From Limnohabitans sp. 2KL-17 (GTDB taxonomy: Bacteria; Pseudomonadota; Gammaproteobacteria; Burkholderiales; Burkholderiaceae_C), in NCBI RefSeq assembly GCF_003063415.1, contig NZ_NESK01000001.1, positions 62,001 to 126,000 on the forward strand: a stretch of DNA of 64,000 bases, read 5' to 3'. The position numbers were made by a program, and so were the translations under genes. Numbering within the stretch: position 1 is the first letter of the stretch; every line of letters begins with the position of its first letter. The notes under the pieces are model-generated. The model saw nothing but the letters and a program-made list of their open reading frames with translations, was not told the DNA's origin and searched no databases. Below, one piece after another: positions 23,364 to 31,338 of this stretch.

Positions 23364-23708
23364 TCAAACAAGCAAGAACTTAGACACAAGGTATTGAGTT
23401 AAAGCAAACAAGATAGCGGTAATGACACAACAGGCTAATAGTGAAAGATAGAAGTTGTATTCATTACGCAAAAAATAAGACATTAAAAGAAACATTGGGA
23501 GAGTAGGTAGGACATACCAGAAAGTTTCATAGGTAATGTCAGCTATCTTCAAAGTGTCTTCACTTTCATAGTAAATCCAACAGATAGCAATAATTGACAC
23601 AATAGGTAGTGCCAAAATGAATGCGGCTAAGCTACTGCTACGTTTGCTAAGTTCTGTAGCAATCACAATAATTAAAGCACTTAAGAGCGTTTTGACAGCG
23701 TACAGCAT
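23364..23708 (-). CDS. DUF3147-like small membrane protein
   Basis: 114 residues, ATG preceded by AAAAGGA. Four hydrophobic segments: about residues 3-20, 27-46, 63-80 and 87-110, with the short acidic loop YYESEDTLKIADIT between the second and third. The arrangement and the TELSKRSSSLAAFILALPIV stretch resemble the DUF3147 family of inner-membrane proteins. Function is unknown. It stands alone between the Rep-like gene and the second recombinase. Confidence 0.7.
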   Translation of the reverse strand: MLYAVKTLLSALIIVIATELSKRSSSLAAFILALPIVSIIAICWIYYESEDTLKIADITYETFWYVLPTLPMFLLMSYFLRNEYNFYLSLLACCVITAILFALTQYLVSKFLLV

Positions 23709-24044
23709 AACTAATCCTTTTAGTCAATTCTATAGCAACGCACTAAAACAAGCTACAAACGCACAAAGCAAGCTGAGCTAAGCTTGGGTAGCTGGTACAG
23801 CTTAAAAAAGCGTACAGGGCTTATACGCAAGTCTGCTTAAAAAAGTCGCAATCAACTAAAAATTCCAATAAATATAAAACCAAAGCTAATTACTAAAAGC
23901 TTTGTTTTTAAGTTAAAGACACGTTAAGTCTTTGAAATCATTGGAGAAAATACATTGACGCACTTAGGTAAAAAATCGGTAGGAATTGAGAAACAAAGAA
24001 AATACACTTTACGCACTGAAAAGCTTACATTAAGGAGAACGCTA
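23709..24044. other. Non-coding gap in the island
   Basis: About 335 bases without a supported gene. It contains two copies of GCTTAAAAAAG (23800-23810 and 23835-23845) and several AGCT-rich words, then an AT-rich stretch leading to the recombinase. An open frame with TTG at 23955 continues into the recombinase but has no ribosome site. No RNA gene is recognisable. Confidence 0.4.
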
Positions 24045-24620
24045 ATGTCTAAACAGGCTAAAGTGCTAACAGCACAAGAAATCCGTAGAGTGCTGGACTA
24101 CGTTGCTACACGTCCCCACGCTGAACGCAATAGGGCAATGTTTTTAACAATGCTGTACGCAATGCTACGTGTAAAAGAATGTGCGGCACTACGCTACGCA
24201 GACGTACTTGACGCAGAGGGTAAGATTAAAACTGAGATTTATCTGAGTGCTGAGCAAACAAAAGGACGTAAGGGCGGTACTGTTTTTGTCAGCGATAAGC
24301 TACGCAAAGAGCTACAGGTTTACGTTAAGGCTGTGCCGTACAAGGAATTAACAGACAAGCTTTTCTACTCACAAAAGCGTCCACAAGAGGGTTGGAACAG
24401 CAATACCTTATGTCAGCATTTTCACCACTTATTCCGTAACTGTGCCATTTCAGGTGGTAGTAGTCACAGTCCAAGACGCACAGGAATAACCAATTTAGCA
24501 GACAAAGGTGTGAGCGTTAGGGTGCTACAAAGCATCGCAAGGCACGCGAATTTATCTACTACGCAATGCTACATAGACGTGAATGATTCTATGAAGAGGA
24601 AGGCGATTGAGTTGGTTTAA
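24045..24620 (+). CDS. Minimal tyrosine recombinase (second recombinase of the island)
   Basis: 191 residues from ATG 24045, which has AAGGAG 7 bases upstream; a TTG 90 bases earlier is not supported. It is only a catalytic domain, about the size of FimB/FimE. Catalytic set visible: Arg in AMLRVKECAALRYADV, HxxR as HSPR in SSHSPRRTGITN, His in IARHANLS and nucleophilic Tyr in TQCYIDV. It lacks the N-terminal core-binding domain of a full integrase. It could be an invertase-like switch, a helper in excision or a remnant; no invertible repeats were identified around it. Confidence 0.85.
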   Translation: MSKQAKVLTAQEIRRVLDYVATRPHAERNRAMFLTMLYAMLRVKECAALRYADVLDAEGKIKTEIYLSAEQTKGRKGGTVFVSDKLRKELQVYVKAVPYKELTDKLFYSQKRPQEGWNSNTLCQHFHHLFRNCAISGGSSHSPRRTGITNLADKGVSVRVLQSIARHANLSTTQCYIDVNDSMKRKAIELV

Positions 24621-25045
24621 TTATTACTTTCGTAAGCTTCTCTAATGTAAGCGGTGTGAAAGTCAATAAACTCCAGTGTTTCATTTCTGAAACTTATTGG
24701 GTTCTTCTTAATTTCTATAAGAATTGACTGTACTTCATCTCTTATTAATTTCCAGTCCCAATCGTTTCCATCTTTAGCAATTTTGTATGCCACTAAAGCA
24801 GACAAGAAGTAGATAGCACCTTCTCTGTATTCATTACGTTTTGAATTCACGAAATTATCAAATTCAATTCTAAGCTTAAGAATTGCATTTGCTTCAACCA
24901 TGGATTTGAATAAATCCATAGAATCCAGTTTTACTTGTTCTTCAAGATTGAGAACAGTTTTACCGAAATTATAATAAGGTAGAGATGTTTTAGCAGAATC
25001 AGTTGTCTGTTTTCCAATCAAAAAAACATCTGTAAAAAAACCCAT
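24617..25045 (-). CDS. Hypothetical protein, partner of the 309-aa gene
   Basis: 142 residues, mostly predicted helical and charged (KLRIEFDNFVNSKRNEYREG, LIRDEVQSILIEIKKNPISF). No signal peptide, membrane segment or recognised motif. It starts 14 bases after the stop of the 309-aa gene on the same strand, so they are likely co-transcribed, and its 3' end overlaps the recombinase stop by 4 bases in convergent orientation. AT content is higher than in the island backbone genes. I do not recognise it. Confidence 0.65.
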   Translation of the reverse strand: MGFFTDVFLIGKQTTDSAKTSLPYYNFGKTVLNLEEQVKLDSMDLFKSMVEANAILKLRIEFDNFVNSKRNEYREGAIYFLSALVAYKIAKDGNDWDWKLIRDEVQSILIEIKKNPISFRNETLEFIDFHTAYIREAYESNN

Positions 25046-25059
25046 AATAAGAATCTTAG

Positions 25060-25989
25060 TTAGTCAAATGCTCTTGGCTTGATGAAGATGTGCTCTTGAA
25101 CGTATGGGCTAAATGAACTAAAGTAATTTTTTCCATCATCATCAGTGAAGTACATCTTCAACGCTAAGTCATAGATACGACGTTGCCACCATCCTCCGTT
25201 ACGGGCTCGTTGCCAAACAACATCATTTACTTTACTTGAAATAGGCATTTCATACTTTGAAAGAACATGCCAATTTCTTTCGTATCCTTCATCCAAGAGT
25301 TCATAATACTTGTCAATTAAGACTGAATTGTAGCTGTTAGAAAGCCTTAGTCCCCTGTGAATTCCAGTTGAGTAGTTGTACACACACAAGTCTGGAAAAC
25401 CAAAGTTAAGTAAACGTGATGCTATTGCTGGTTGATTGCCCGTTGAAACACCATTTACTTTAACGCAAAGTTCTTCACTAAGCTTCTTAACCATTTGCTT
25501 AGCTAATTCAGGATTTGGATTCTTGTAGTTATCTTTATTCCATTTTTTATACAGGACTACCAAATCATTTTTGAGAAAGTTTAGTCCGTTTGGAATATCA
25601 ACTGAGGTTTTATTTGTATTGACTGCGGAATTCAACTGTGCCGCATCCAACAAGGCTCCAAAGTTGTTGTAGGTTATGGTATCTCCACCTTTGTATGTTT
25701 TGACTCCACTAACTCCAGCATTACGAAGTAGATGAGTAGCAAAGATGGTTAGAAAGTTTTCGTCTGATAGATATGTTGAAAAACTTTCCTTAGTAATCAC
25801 ACCATACTCATCAGTAATCTCTATATCAAGATGTTGACTTTTCTTTTTACCTGTTTCATAGGATTTTCCAAGCCAAGCCTCTCTCGCACACAAATCGGCA
25901 ATGTAAATCGCCGCTTCACTAAAATTAGGAACTTTAGGAGTTCGTGCGAACGTAGCTGACGAAGGTTTGCTTTTAGTCTTTGTTGCCAT
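25060..25989 (-). CDS. Unrecognised 309-aa protein, candidate defence/stress gene
   Basis: 309 residues, ATG with GGAGA 6 bases upstream. The N-terminus is Ser/Lys-rich, followed by a soluble mixed alpha/beta protein. Notable blocks: NNFGALLDAAQLNSA, the segment AIASRLLNFGFPDLCVYNYS (about residues 192-211) and WQRARNGGWWQRRIYDLALK near 265. The SRLLNFGFPDLCVYNYS block faintly recalls the helix-hairpin/Asp region of OGG-fold glycosylase-like proteins in defence islands, but I cannot confirm this. It lies between the H-NS-like gene and the 142-aa gene, all on one strand, close to the restriction-modification genes. Confidence 0.65.
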   Translation of the reverse strand: MATKTKSKPSSATFARTPKVPNFSEAAIYIADLCAREAWLGKSYETGKKKSQHLDIEITDEYGVITKESFSTYLSDENFLTIFATHLLRNAGVSGVKTYKGGDTITYNNFGALLDAAQLNSAVNTNKTSVDIPNGLNFLKNDLVVLYKKWNKDNYKNPNPELAKQMVKKLSEELCVKVNGVSTGNQPAIASRLLNFGFPDLCVYNYSTGIHRGLRLSNSYNSVLIDKYYELLDEGYERNWHVLSKYEMPISSKVNDVVWQRARNGGWWQRRIYDLALKMYFTDDDGKNYFSSFSPYVQEHIFIKPRAFD

Positions 25990-26028
25990 TTATTTCTCCA
26001 ACTTTGTCGCACGTAATCCTATAAGTTT

Positions 26029-26250
26029 TTACTTTGTGATTTTCTTAGCCACAGTCTTCTTAGCCGCAGTACCAGTACCACGCTTCTTACGTGTAGCAAG
26101 TACACCCTTAAAGTCACTTGTCTTAAAGCCGTAAAGCTTGATATCTTCCTTCATTTTGGCAAGCACGTTAGCTTTTTCTTTCAGCATTACGCTTTCACGC
26201 TGTGCTGTCAGTTGTGCGATTTGTTCGTTAATTTTGTCGACTTCATTCAT
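26029..26250 (-). CDS. Short H-NS-like nucleoid protein
   Basis: 73 residues from ATG 26250, which has GGAG 7 bases upstream; an upstream start at 26301 is less likely. The N-terminal half is a coiled-coil dimerisation helix (EQIAQLTAQRESVMLKEKAN), followed by IKLYGFKTSDFKGVL, matching the H-NS family of Burkholderiales. The usual C-terminal DNA-binding core (W-x-GRGR type) is absent; instead there is a Lys-rich tail (RKKRGTGTAAKKTVAKKITK). It could bind DNA through the basic tail or act as an antagonist of host H-NS, like truncated H-NS proteins on other islands. It is first in a three-gene minus-strand unit. Confidence 0.7.
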   Translation of the reverse strand: MNEVDKINEQIAQLTAQRESVMLKEKANVLAKMKEDIKLYGFKTSDFKGVLATRKKRGTGTAAKKTVAKKITK

Positions 26251-26273
26251 TTGATAGCTCCATAGGTTAGTCA

Positions 26274-26316
26274 TGTTGACATTTAACTCTACCAACGGCA
26301 TAGTTACATGTCAACA
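26274..26316. promoter_or_regulatory. Inverted repeat in the hns-like/hsdM divergent region
   Basis: TGTTGACAT (26274-26282) and ATGTCAACA (26308-26316) are perfect 9-bp inverted arms separated by 25 bases, inside the 146-base region between two divergent starts. A -10-like TATACT at 26364-26369 could serve hsdM. It is a candidate operator coordinating both directions. Confidence 0.5.
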
Positions 26317-26396
26317 GCTTGTAGAATGACAAGTGTCCATAGTGTAGCTAAAAGCTCACTCTTTATACTGAATTCCATCTAAAAACAAGGCAACGC

Positions 26397-27851
26397 ATGT
26401 TTGAGACAACTTTCCGCAATTTGGACGACACACTACGCAAAGACGCAGGCTGTAGTAGTGAGTTGGACTACATTGAACAGACAAGTTGGGTGTTGTTTTT
26501 GAAGTACTTGGATGACTTTGAAGCAGACAGGGAAGCGTCAGCACAGCTTAATGGTGAACGCTACAAACGCATTCTTAGCAACGAATACGCATGGACAACT
26601 TGGGCTGTACCAAAGACAGCAGATGGCAAGTTGGACTACAACACAGCACTTACAGGAGAAGACTTAAAGGAATTTGTAGACGGTAAGCTGTTTCCATATC
26701 TCAAAAGCTTCAAAGTTAGTGCTGAAAACGCAGACACACTTGAGTACAAGATTGGCGAGATTTTCCACGAGCTTAAGAACAAGCTACAAAGTGGCTACAG
26801 CTTGCGTGAAGTAATCAATAAGGTGGACGAGCTTCGTTTTCGTAGCAACGAAGAAAAACACGAAATGTCCAGCTTGTATGAGGACAAGATTAAGAACATG
26901 GGTAATGCTGGACGTAACGGCGGTGAATATTACACACCACGTCCACTAATTAAGACAATTGTTAAGGTTGTTAATCCCAAAATTGGAAATAAAGTCTATG
27001 ACGGTGCTGTTGGTAGTGCTGGATTTTTGTGCGAAGCATATGAGTACATGCGAACAAGCAAACAGCTAACAGCTAAGGAATTTGAACAGCTACAGCGTAA
27101 GACTTTTTACGGAAAAGAGAAAAAGTCACTTGCTTATATCATTGGCGTTATGAACATGATATTACATGGGATTGAAGCTCCCAATATCATTCACACAAAC
27201 ACCTTAGGTGAAAATAATGCGGACATACAAGAAAAAGATAGAGTAGATGTTGTTCTGGCTAATCCACCATTTGGTGGCAAAGAACGAGCAGAGGTTAGGC
27301 AAAACTTTGCTATTTCAACAGGTGAAACTGCCTATTTATTTTTACAACACTTTATTAAAATTCTTAAGAACAACGGACGTGGCGGTATTGTAATAAAAAG
27401 TACATTTCTTACTGCTAACGATAACGCAAGCATCGCACTTAGAAAGCAACTTCTTTCTGAAACATCATTAGACGCTGTACTAATATTGCCTAAAGGTGTT
27501 TTTACAAAAACACCAGCAACTACTGTAGTTCTGTTCTTTACTAAAGGTTTGTCAACTTCTACTACTTGGTTTTATAAGTTAAAAGCTAAAGAAAGTTTCG
27601 GTATCAATAATCCAATATCTGAGGTTCATTTGAAGGATTTTGTTGATAATTATCCAAATAAAATCAATACTGATAATTCGTGGACAGTCGATATTTCTAA
27701 ATTGAATATTGATACTTTATCTTTACCCATTAGACATCCTGATGCTAATCCTTACGAAGATATATCTCCAAGTTCTGATATAAGAAATTCGCTTGTTGAG
27801 TTATCTAAGGAAACACAAAAACTTATGGAAAAAATTGGTGCCACAGAATGA
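26397..27851 (+). CDS. hsdM: Type I restriction-modification methyltransferase subunit HsdM
   Basis: 484 residues. N-terminal HsdM domain (LDDTLRKDAGCSSELDYIEQ), then GNAGRNGGEYYTPRPLIKTI (169-188), SAM motif I region VYDGAVGSAGFLCEAYEYM (200-218) and the catalytic motif IV NPPF (289-292), typical of N6-adenine methylases. It modifies host DNA together with HsdS. The 3' third is visibly more AT-rich than the 5' part. Its stop overlaps the hsdS start (ATGA at 27848-27851). Confidence 0.95.
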   Translation: MFETTFRNLDDTLRKDAGCSSELDYIEQTSWVLFLKYLDDFEADREASAQLNGERYKRILSNEYAWTTWAVPKTADGKLDYNTALTGEDLKEFVDGKLFPYLKSFKVSAENADTLEYKIGEIFHELKNKLQSGYSLREVINKVDELRFRSNEEKHEMSSLYEDKIKNMGNAGRNGGEYYTPRPLIKTIVKVVNPKIGNKVYDGAVGSAGFLCEAYEYMRTSKQLTAKEFEQLQRKTFYGKEKKSLAYIIGVMNMILHGIEAPNIIHTNTLGENNADIQEKDRVDVVLANPPFGGKERAEVRQNFAISTGETAYLFLQHFIKILKNNGRGGIVIKSTFLTANDNASIALRKQLLSETSLDAVLILPKGVFTKTPATTVVLFFTKGLSTSTTWFYKLKAKESFGINNPISEVHLKDFVDNYPNKINTDNSWTVDISKLNIDTLSLPIRHPDANPYEDISPSSDIRNSLVELSKETQKLMEKIGATE

Positions 27852-28459
27852 AAATGGTAAAACTTAAAGATATCTGTGAATTTCAACCCAAAAAAGCTGA
27901 AGTTAGAGCATTGCTTTCTTCAAGTGAAGTGGTGAGTTTTTTGCCAATGGAGGATTTAGATGCTTACTCAAAGTACGTAAAACCAAAACATCAAAGAACT
28001 CTATCAGAGGTAATTAAGGGATACACTTACTTTCGTGAGAATGATATTCTACTGGCAAAGATAACGCCATGTTTTGAAAACGGTAAGATTGGCATTGCTA
28101 AAGATTTGGTTAATGGTATTGGATTTGGCTCAACTGAGTATATCGTCATTAGAGTTGGTAATGAAGTTCTTTCTGAATGGGTTTATCAATTTTTAACATT
28201 GCCATTTATTCGTGAGCAAGGTAAGGAGCTAATGACAGGTGCTGTTGGGCATAAACGTGTTCCTAAAGAGTTTATAGAGAATTTATCTATTCCATTGCCC
28301 CCAGTTAAAACTCAGATTGAGCTATTAAAAAAACTTGATGAAAAGCTTGATGACATCTCTCACTGTGAGTCAATGCTTGAACAACAAATCTTACTGCTTA
28401 GGGAGTTAGAGACTTCAACTGTTTCTGAAACTTTAGGATTGGCTAATGAACGAAGCTGA
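27848..28459 (+). CDS. hsdS: Half-size type I specificity subunit HsdS
   Basis: 203 residues, about half of a normal HsdS. One target-recognition domain (KMVKLKDICEFQPKKAEVRA; YTYFRENDILLAKITPCFEN; VGHKRVPKEFIENLSIPLPP) is followed by one coiled-coil dimerisation helix (QIELLKKLDEKLDDISHCES). No second recognition domain follows in any frame, because hsdR starts within its last codons. By analogy with other half-subunits, two copies should dimerise and read a palindromic split target. The gene is AT-richer than hsdR. It overlaps both neighbours and is read as functional, not as a frameshifted fragment. Confidence 0.88.
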   Translation: MKMVKLKDICEFQPKKAEVRALLSSSEVVSFLPMEDLDAYSKYVKPKHQRTLSEVIKGYTYFRENDILLAKITPCFENGKIGIAKDLVNGIGFGSTEYIVIRVGNEVLSEWVYQFLTLPFIREQGKELMTGAVGHKRVPKEFIENLSIPLPPVKTQIELLKKLDEKLDDISHCESMLEQQILLLRELETSTVSETLGLANERS

Positions 28460-30767
28460 TACACGAGCAGAACTAATTGATCTCCAGCTTAAGCTTGCTG
28501 GATGGGGTGATATAGCTGAATCACGTGTACAGCGTGAGTACAACATTAACGCTGGTGAGATTAGAGTTGGTGGCATACGTAGTAGCCAAATGAAGGCTGA
28601 CTATGTGCTTATCTATAAAAATAGAAAGCTTGCGGTCATTGAAGCTAAGAGCAATGAACAGGAAGTAGGTGAAGGGGTAGCACAAGCAAAGCTATACGCT
28701 ACCAAGCTTGAACTTGACTACACCTATGCGGCTAACGGTAAAGAAATCTACGAAATCAACTTAGGCACGGGTACAGAAGGACTTGTTAGCGGATTTCCAA
28801 CACCTGATGAGCTTTGGAATAAGGTATTTGGAGATAGCAATGAGTGGCAAGCTAAGTTTAATGCTGTGCCATTTGAAGACGTTAACGGTACCAAGCAAGC
28901 TCGCTACTATCAAGAAATTGCTGTCAACAAAGTTATGGAGGCTGTTGCTAATAATAAGCAAAGAATCTTGCTTACGTTAGCAACGGGTACAGGTAAGACG
29001 TTTGTAGCGTTTCAAGTAGCTTGGAAGTTGTTTCAATCACGTTGGAACTTGCGTAAAGATGGAAAACGTACCCCCCGTATCTTGTTCTTAGCTGATAGAA
29101 ATATTCTTGCTAATCAAGCTTACTTAGACTTTGGAGCATTCAAAGAAGACGCACTTGTTCGTATCAATCCAGCTCAGATTGCTAAACGTGGAGAAGTTCC
29201 CAAGAACGGTAGTGTGTTCTTCACTATCTTCCAAACGTTTATGAGCGGAGCTGAAGGTAAGCCGTACTTTGGAGACTATGAGCCTGACTTCTTTGACTTT
29301 GTAATCATTGACGAGTGTCATAGAGGTGGAGCTAATGACGAAAGTAACTGGCGTGAAATTCTCAACTACTTTAGTCCTGCTGTTCACTTAGGGCTAACAG
29401 CAACGCCTAAACGCATTGATAACGCTGACACATACAAATATTTTGGAGAGCCCGTTTATAAGTACAGCTTGAAAGAGGGTATACAAGACGGCTTCTTAAC
29501 CCCATTCAAAGTTAAGCGTATCCAAACGACTATGGACGAATACGTTTACACACCTGACGACGAAGTATTAGAGGGTGAAGTAGAAGAAGGTTACGTCTAC
29601 ACAGAAAAAGACTTTAACAAAAAAATTGTTATACCTGAGCGTGAGCGTAAGCGTGTACAAGAGATGTTGGCTAACATTAACCAACAAGAAAAGACGCTTG
29701 TATTTTGTGCTAACCAAGCTCATGCCGCTATGGTTAGAGACATTATAAATCAAGAAGTTAAAGTCAAAAATACTGACTATTGTGTACGTGTTACATCTAA
29801 TGATGGTCCTATTGGTGATACGTACTTAAAGCAATTTCAAGACAACGATAAGACTATTCCTACAATCATTACTACAAGTCAAAAACTAACTACTGGTGTT
29901 GACGCACGAAATGTAAGGAACGTTGTTCTTATGCGTCCAGTTAACTCAATGATTGAGTTTAAGCAAATCATTGGACGAGGTACACGTTTATTTGAAGGTA
30001 AACATTACTTCACTATTGTTGACTTTGTGAACGCATATCACTTGTTCAGTGACGCTGAGTGGGATGGAGAACCCATAGAGCCTGAACCTAAAGTTCCTAA
30101 GAAACCTAAAGAACCAGAAGGCGAAGAAGGTAGTGGTACTGGCGAAGGTGAGGGTGGTGACGAAGAGCCAACATTTAAGAAAATTAAGATTAAGCTGAGT
30201 GATGGTAAGGCACGTGAGATACAAAGTATGCGTAGCACTATGTTCTACGTAGACGGAAAACCTATCAGTGCTGAGGAGTTCTTACAACGCCTTTTCAATA
30301 CTCTTAAGCTTCCTGAATTCTTTGGAACTGAAGATACTTTACGTAAGTTATGGGCTAATCCAATTACACGTAGCGAGTTGCTTAAGAAGTTAGAACAGCA
30401 AGGTTGCGGTAAATCTGACTTGCTTAAGCTACAAGAAATGATTGATGCAGACAACTGTGACTTGTTTGATGTGCTTGAGTACATTAGCTACGCACGTAAA
30501 CCAATTACTCGTGCTGAACGTGTAGCTAACGCACAAGGCAACATTTATACGTTTCTTAACGAGAAACAACGTGACTTCATTGGATTTATCTTAAGGAACT
30601 ACGTTCAAGATGGCGTAGACGAATTGGACATTTCTAAGCTCAGTGCTACGCTTACTTCTAAGTATGGAAGCGTCTATGAGGGGCAAAAAGCACTTGGTGA
30701 AGTTGAAGAAATAAAGCGTGTCTTTGTTGATTTTCAACAACACTTGTATAGCGTTAAGTTTGCTTAA
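28446..30767 (+). CDS. hsdR: Type I restriction endonuclease subunit HsdR
   Basis: 773 residues, EcoEI-like size. N-terminal PD-(D/E)xK nuclease with Asp52 (KADYVLIYK) and Glu66-x-Lys68 (VIEAK), then a superfamily 2 translocase: Walker A ATGTGKT (179-185), IIDECHRGG Walker B box, LTATPKR motif III and the IIGRGTRL arginine finger motif. A Gly/Glu-rich linker (GEEGSGTGEGEGGDEEP) precedes a C-terminal EcoEI_R_C-like domain. It cuts unmodified DNA after translocation. It overlaps hsdS by 14 bases and the following ORF in its last codons, so hsdMSR and the next gene look like one transcription unit. Confidence 0.95.
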   Translation: MNEADTRAELIDLQLKLAGWGDIAESRVQREYNINAGEIRVGGIRSSQMKADYVLIYKNRKLAVIEAKSNEQEVGEGVAQAKLYATKLELDYTYAANGKEIYEINLGTGTEGLVSGFPTPDELWNKVFGDSNEWQAKFNAVPFEDVNGTKQARYYQEIAVNKVMEAVANNKQRILLTLATGTGKTFVAFQVAWKLFQSRWNLRKDGKRTPRILFLADRNILANQAYLDFGAFKEDALVRINPAQIAKRGEVPKNGSVFFTIFQTFMSGAEGKPYFGDYEPDFFDFVIIDECHRGGANDESNWREILNYFSPAVHLGLTATPKRIDNADTYKYFGEPVYKYSLKEGIQDGFLTPFKVKRIQTTMDEYVYTPDDEVLEGEVEEGYVYTEKDFNKKIVIPERERKRVQEMLANINQQEKTLVFCANQAHAAMVRDIINQEVKVKNTDYCVRVTSNDGPIGDTYLKQFQDNDKTIPTIITTSQKLTTGVDARNVRNVVLMRPVNSMIEFKQIIGRGTRLFEGKHYFTIVDFVNAYHLFSDAEWDGEPIEPEPKVPKKPKEPEGEEGSGTGEGEGGDEEPTFKKIKIKLSDGKAREIQSMRSTMFYVDGKPISAEEFLQRLFNTLKLPEFFGTEDTLRKLWANPITRSELLKKLEQQGCGKSDLLKLQEMIDADNCDLFDVLEYISYARKPITRAERVANAQGNIYTFLNEKQRDFIGFILRNYVQDGVDELDISKLSATLTSKYGSVYEGQKALGEVEEIKRVFVDFQQHLYSVKFA

Positions 30768-31311
30768 TTTGGCAATTGCTTTGACTAATAAAAAATACAT
30801 TAAAGATACATTTATTAAACATCCAAAAGTTGATTGGGGTGTTGGTAGAGTTGTTTCTGATTCAACAACTGAGTCAGTTACTGCTGTATTTGAAAAAGTT
30901 GGATTAAAGACAATTCATTTGAGTTATGTAGAGCCTTTGATTGTTGATTATGATAGTGAAATAGGAAGAAGTAAATTCAATGATTTAATAAAGCTAAGAA
31001 TTTATTTTAATGACTCTTTTGAGGATATTTACAGAGATATAAAGAGCAAGGCTCCTAATCATTTAATCATTATTGAGAATGGTACTTACTATGAGGTTAT
31101 CAATGATGATGCTGAAAAGTGTAGGGAGATTTATGGATGGAAAGTTTACTCAAGAGCTAATAATCAAGCACTTACAGGATTTCCTATTGGTAGCAAAAAT
31201 GTTTTTTACAATCTTGAAGAAAAGAGGATTTCATATGTCTTAGTTTCCCAAGTAAGTCATAAAACTAAGAATATTGAACGTCAAGTTGACAGAATTTTTA
31301 CTGCTTCATAG
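30718..31311 (+). CDS. DUF3553-like domain joined to a free-standing MutS domain I
   Basis: 197 residues from GTG 30718; TTG at 30769 or 30781, after the hsdR stop, is at least as plausible. The first part, KHPKVDWGVGRVVSDSTTES to VGLKTIHLSYVEPL, resembles the DUF3553 domain. The second part (from about residue 112) follows MutS domain I closely: HLIIIENGTYYEVINDDAEK corresponds to the MutS GDFYELF region, then ALTGFPIG to MAGIPYH, SYVLVSQ to VAICEQ, and IERQVDRIFT to VERKVVRIVT. The mismatch-wedging Phe is Tyr124, and the Glu two positions later is kept (Glu126). No other MutS domains follow. It is transcribed behind hsdR, so a link to restriction or DNA repair is possible; function is unknown. 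Confidence 0.7.
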   Translation: MSLLIFNNTCIALSLLNLAIALTNKKYIKDTFIKHPKVDWGVGRVVSDSTTESVTAVFEKVGLKTIHLSYVEPLIVDYDSEIGRSKFNDLIKLRIYFNDSFEDIYRDIKSKAPNHLIIIENGTYYEVINDDAEKCREIYGWKVYSRANNQALTGFPIGSKNVFYNLEEKRISYVLVSQVSHKTKNIERQVDRIFTAS

Positions 31312-31338
31312 TCTCATTTTTTCCAAAGTAAGTCTCTT

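Noticed and set aside
23955-24044. Longer version of the small recombinase starting at TTG 23955
   Set aside because: The ATG at 24045 has AAGGAG at ideal spacing and gives a complete catalytic domain; the extra 30 residues are basic and AT-driven.
27848-28459. HsdS as a frameshifted remnant of a full-length subunit
   Set aside because: hsdR starts inside the last codons, the coiled coil is complete, and no second recognition domain is found in other frames; a natural half subunit fits better.
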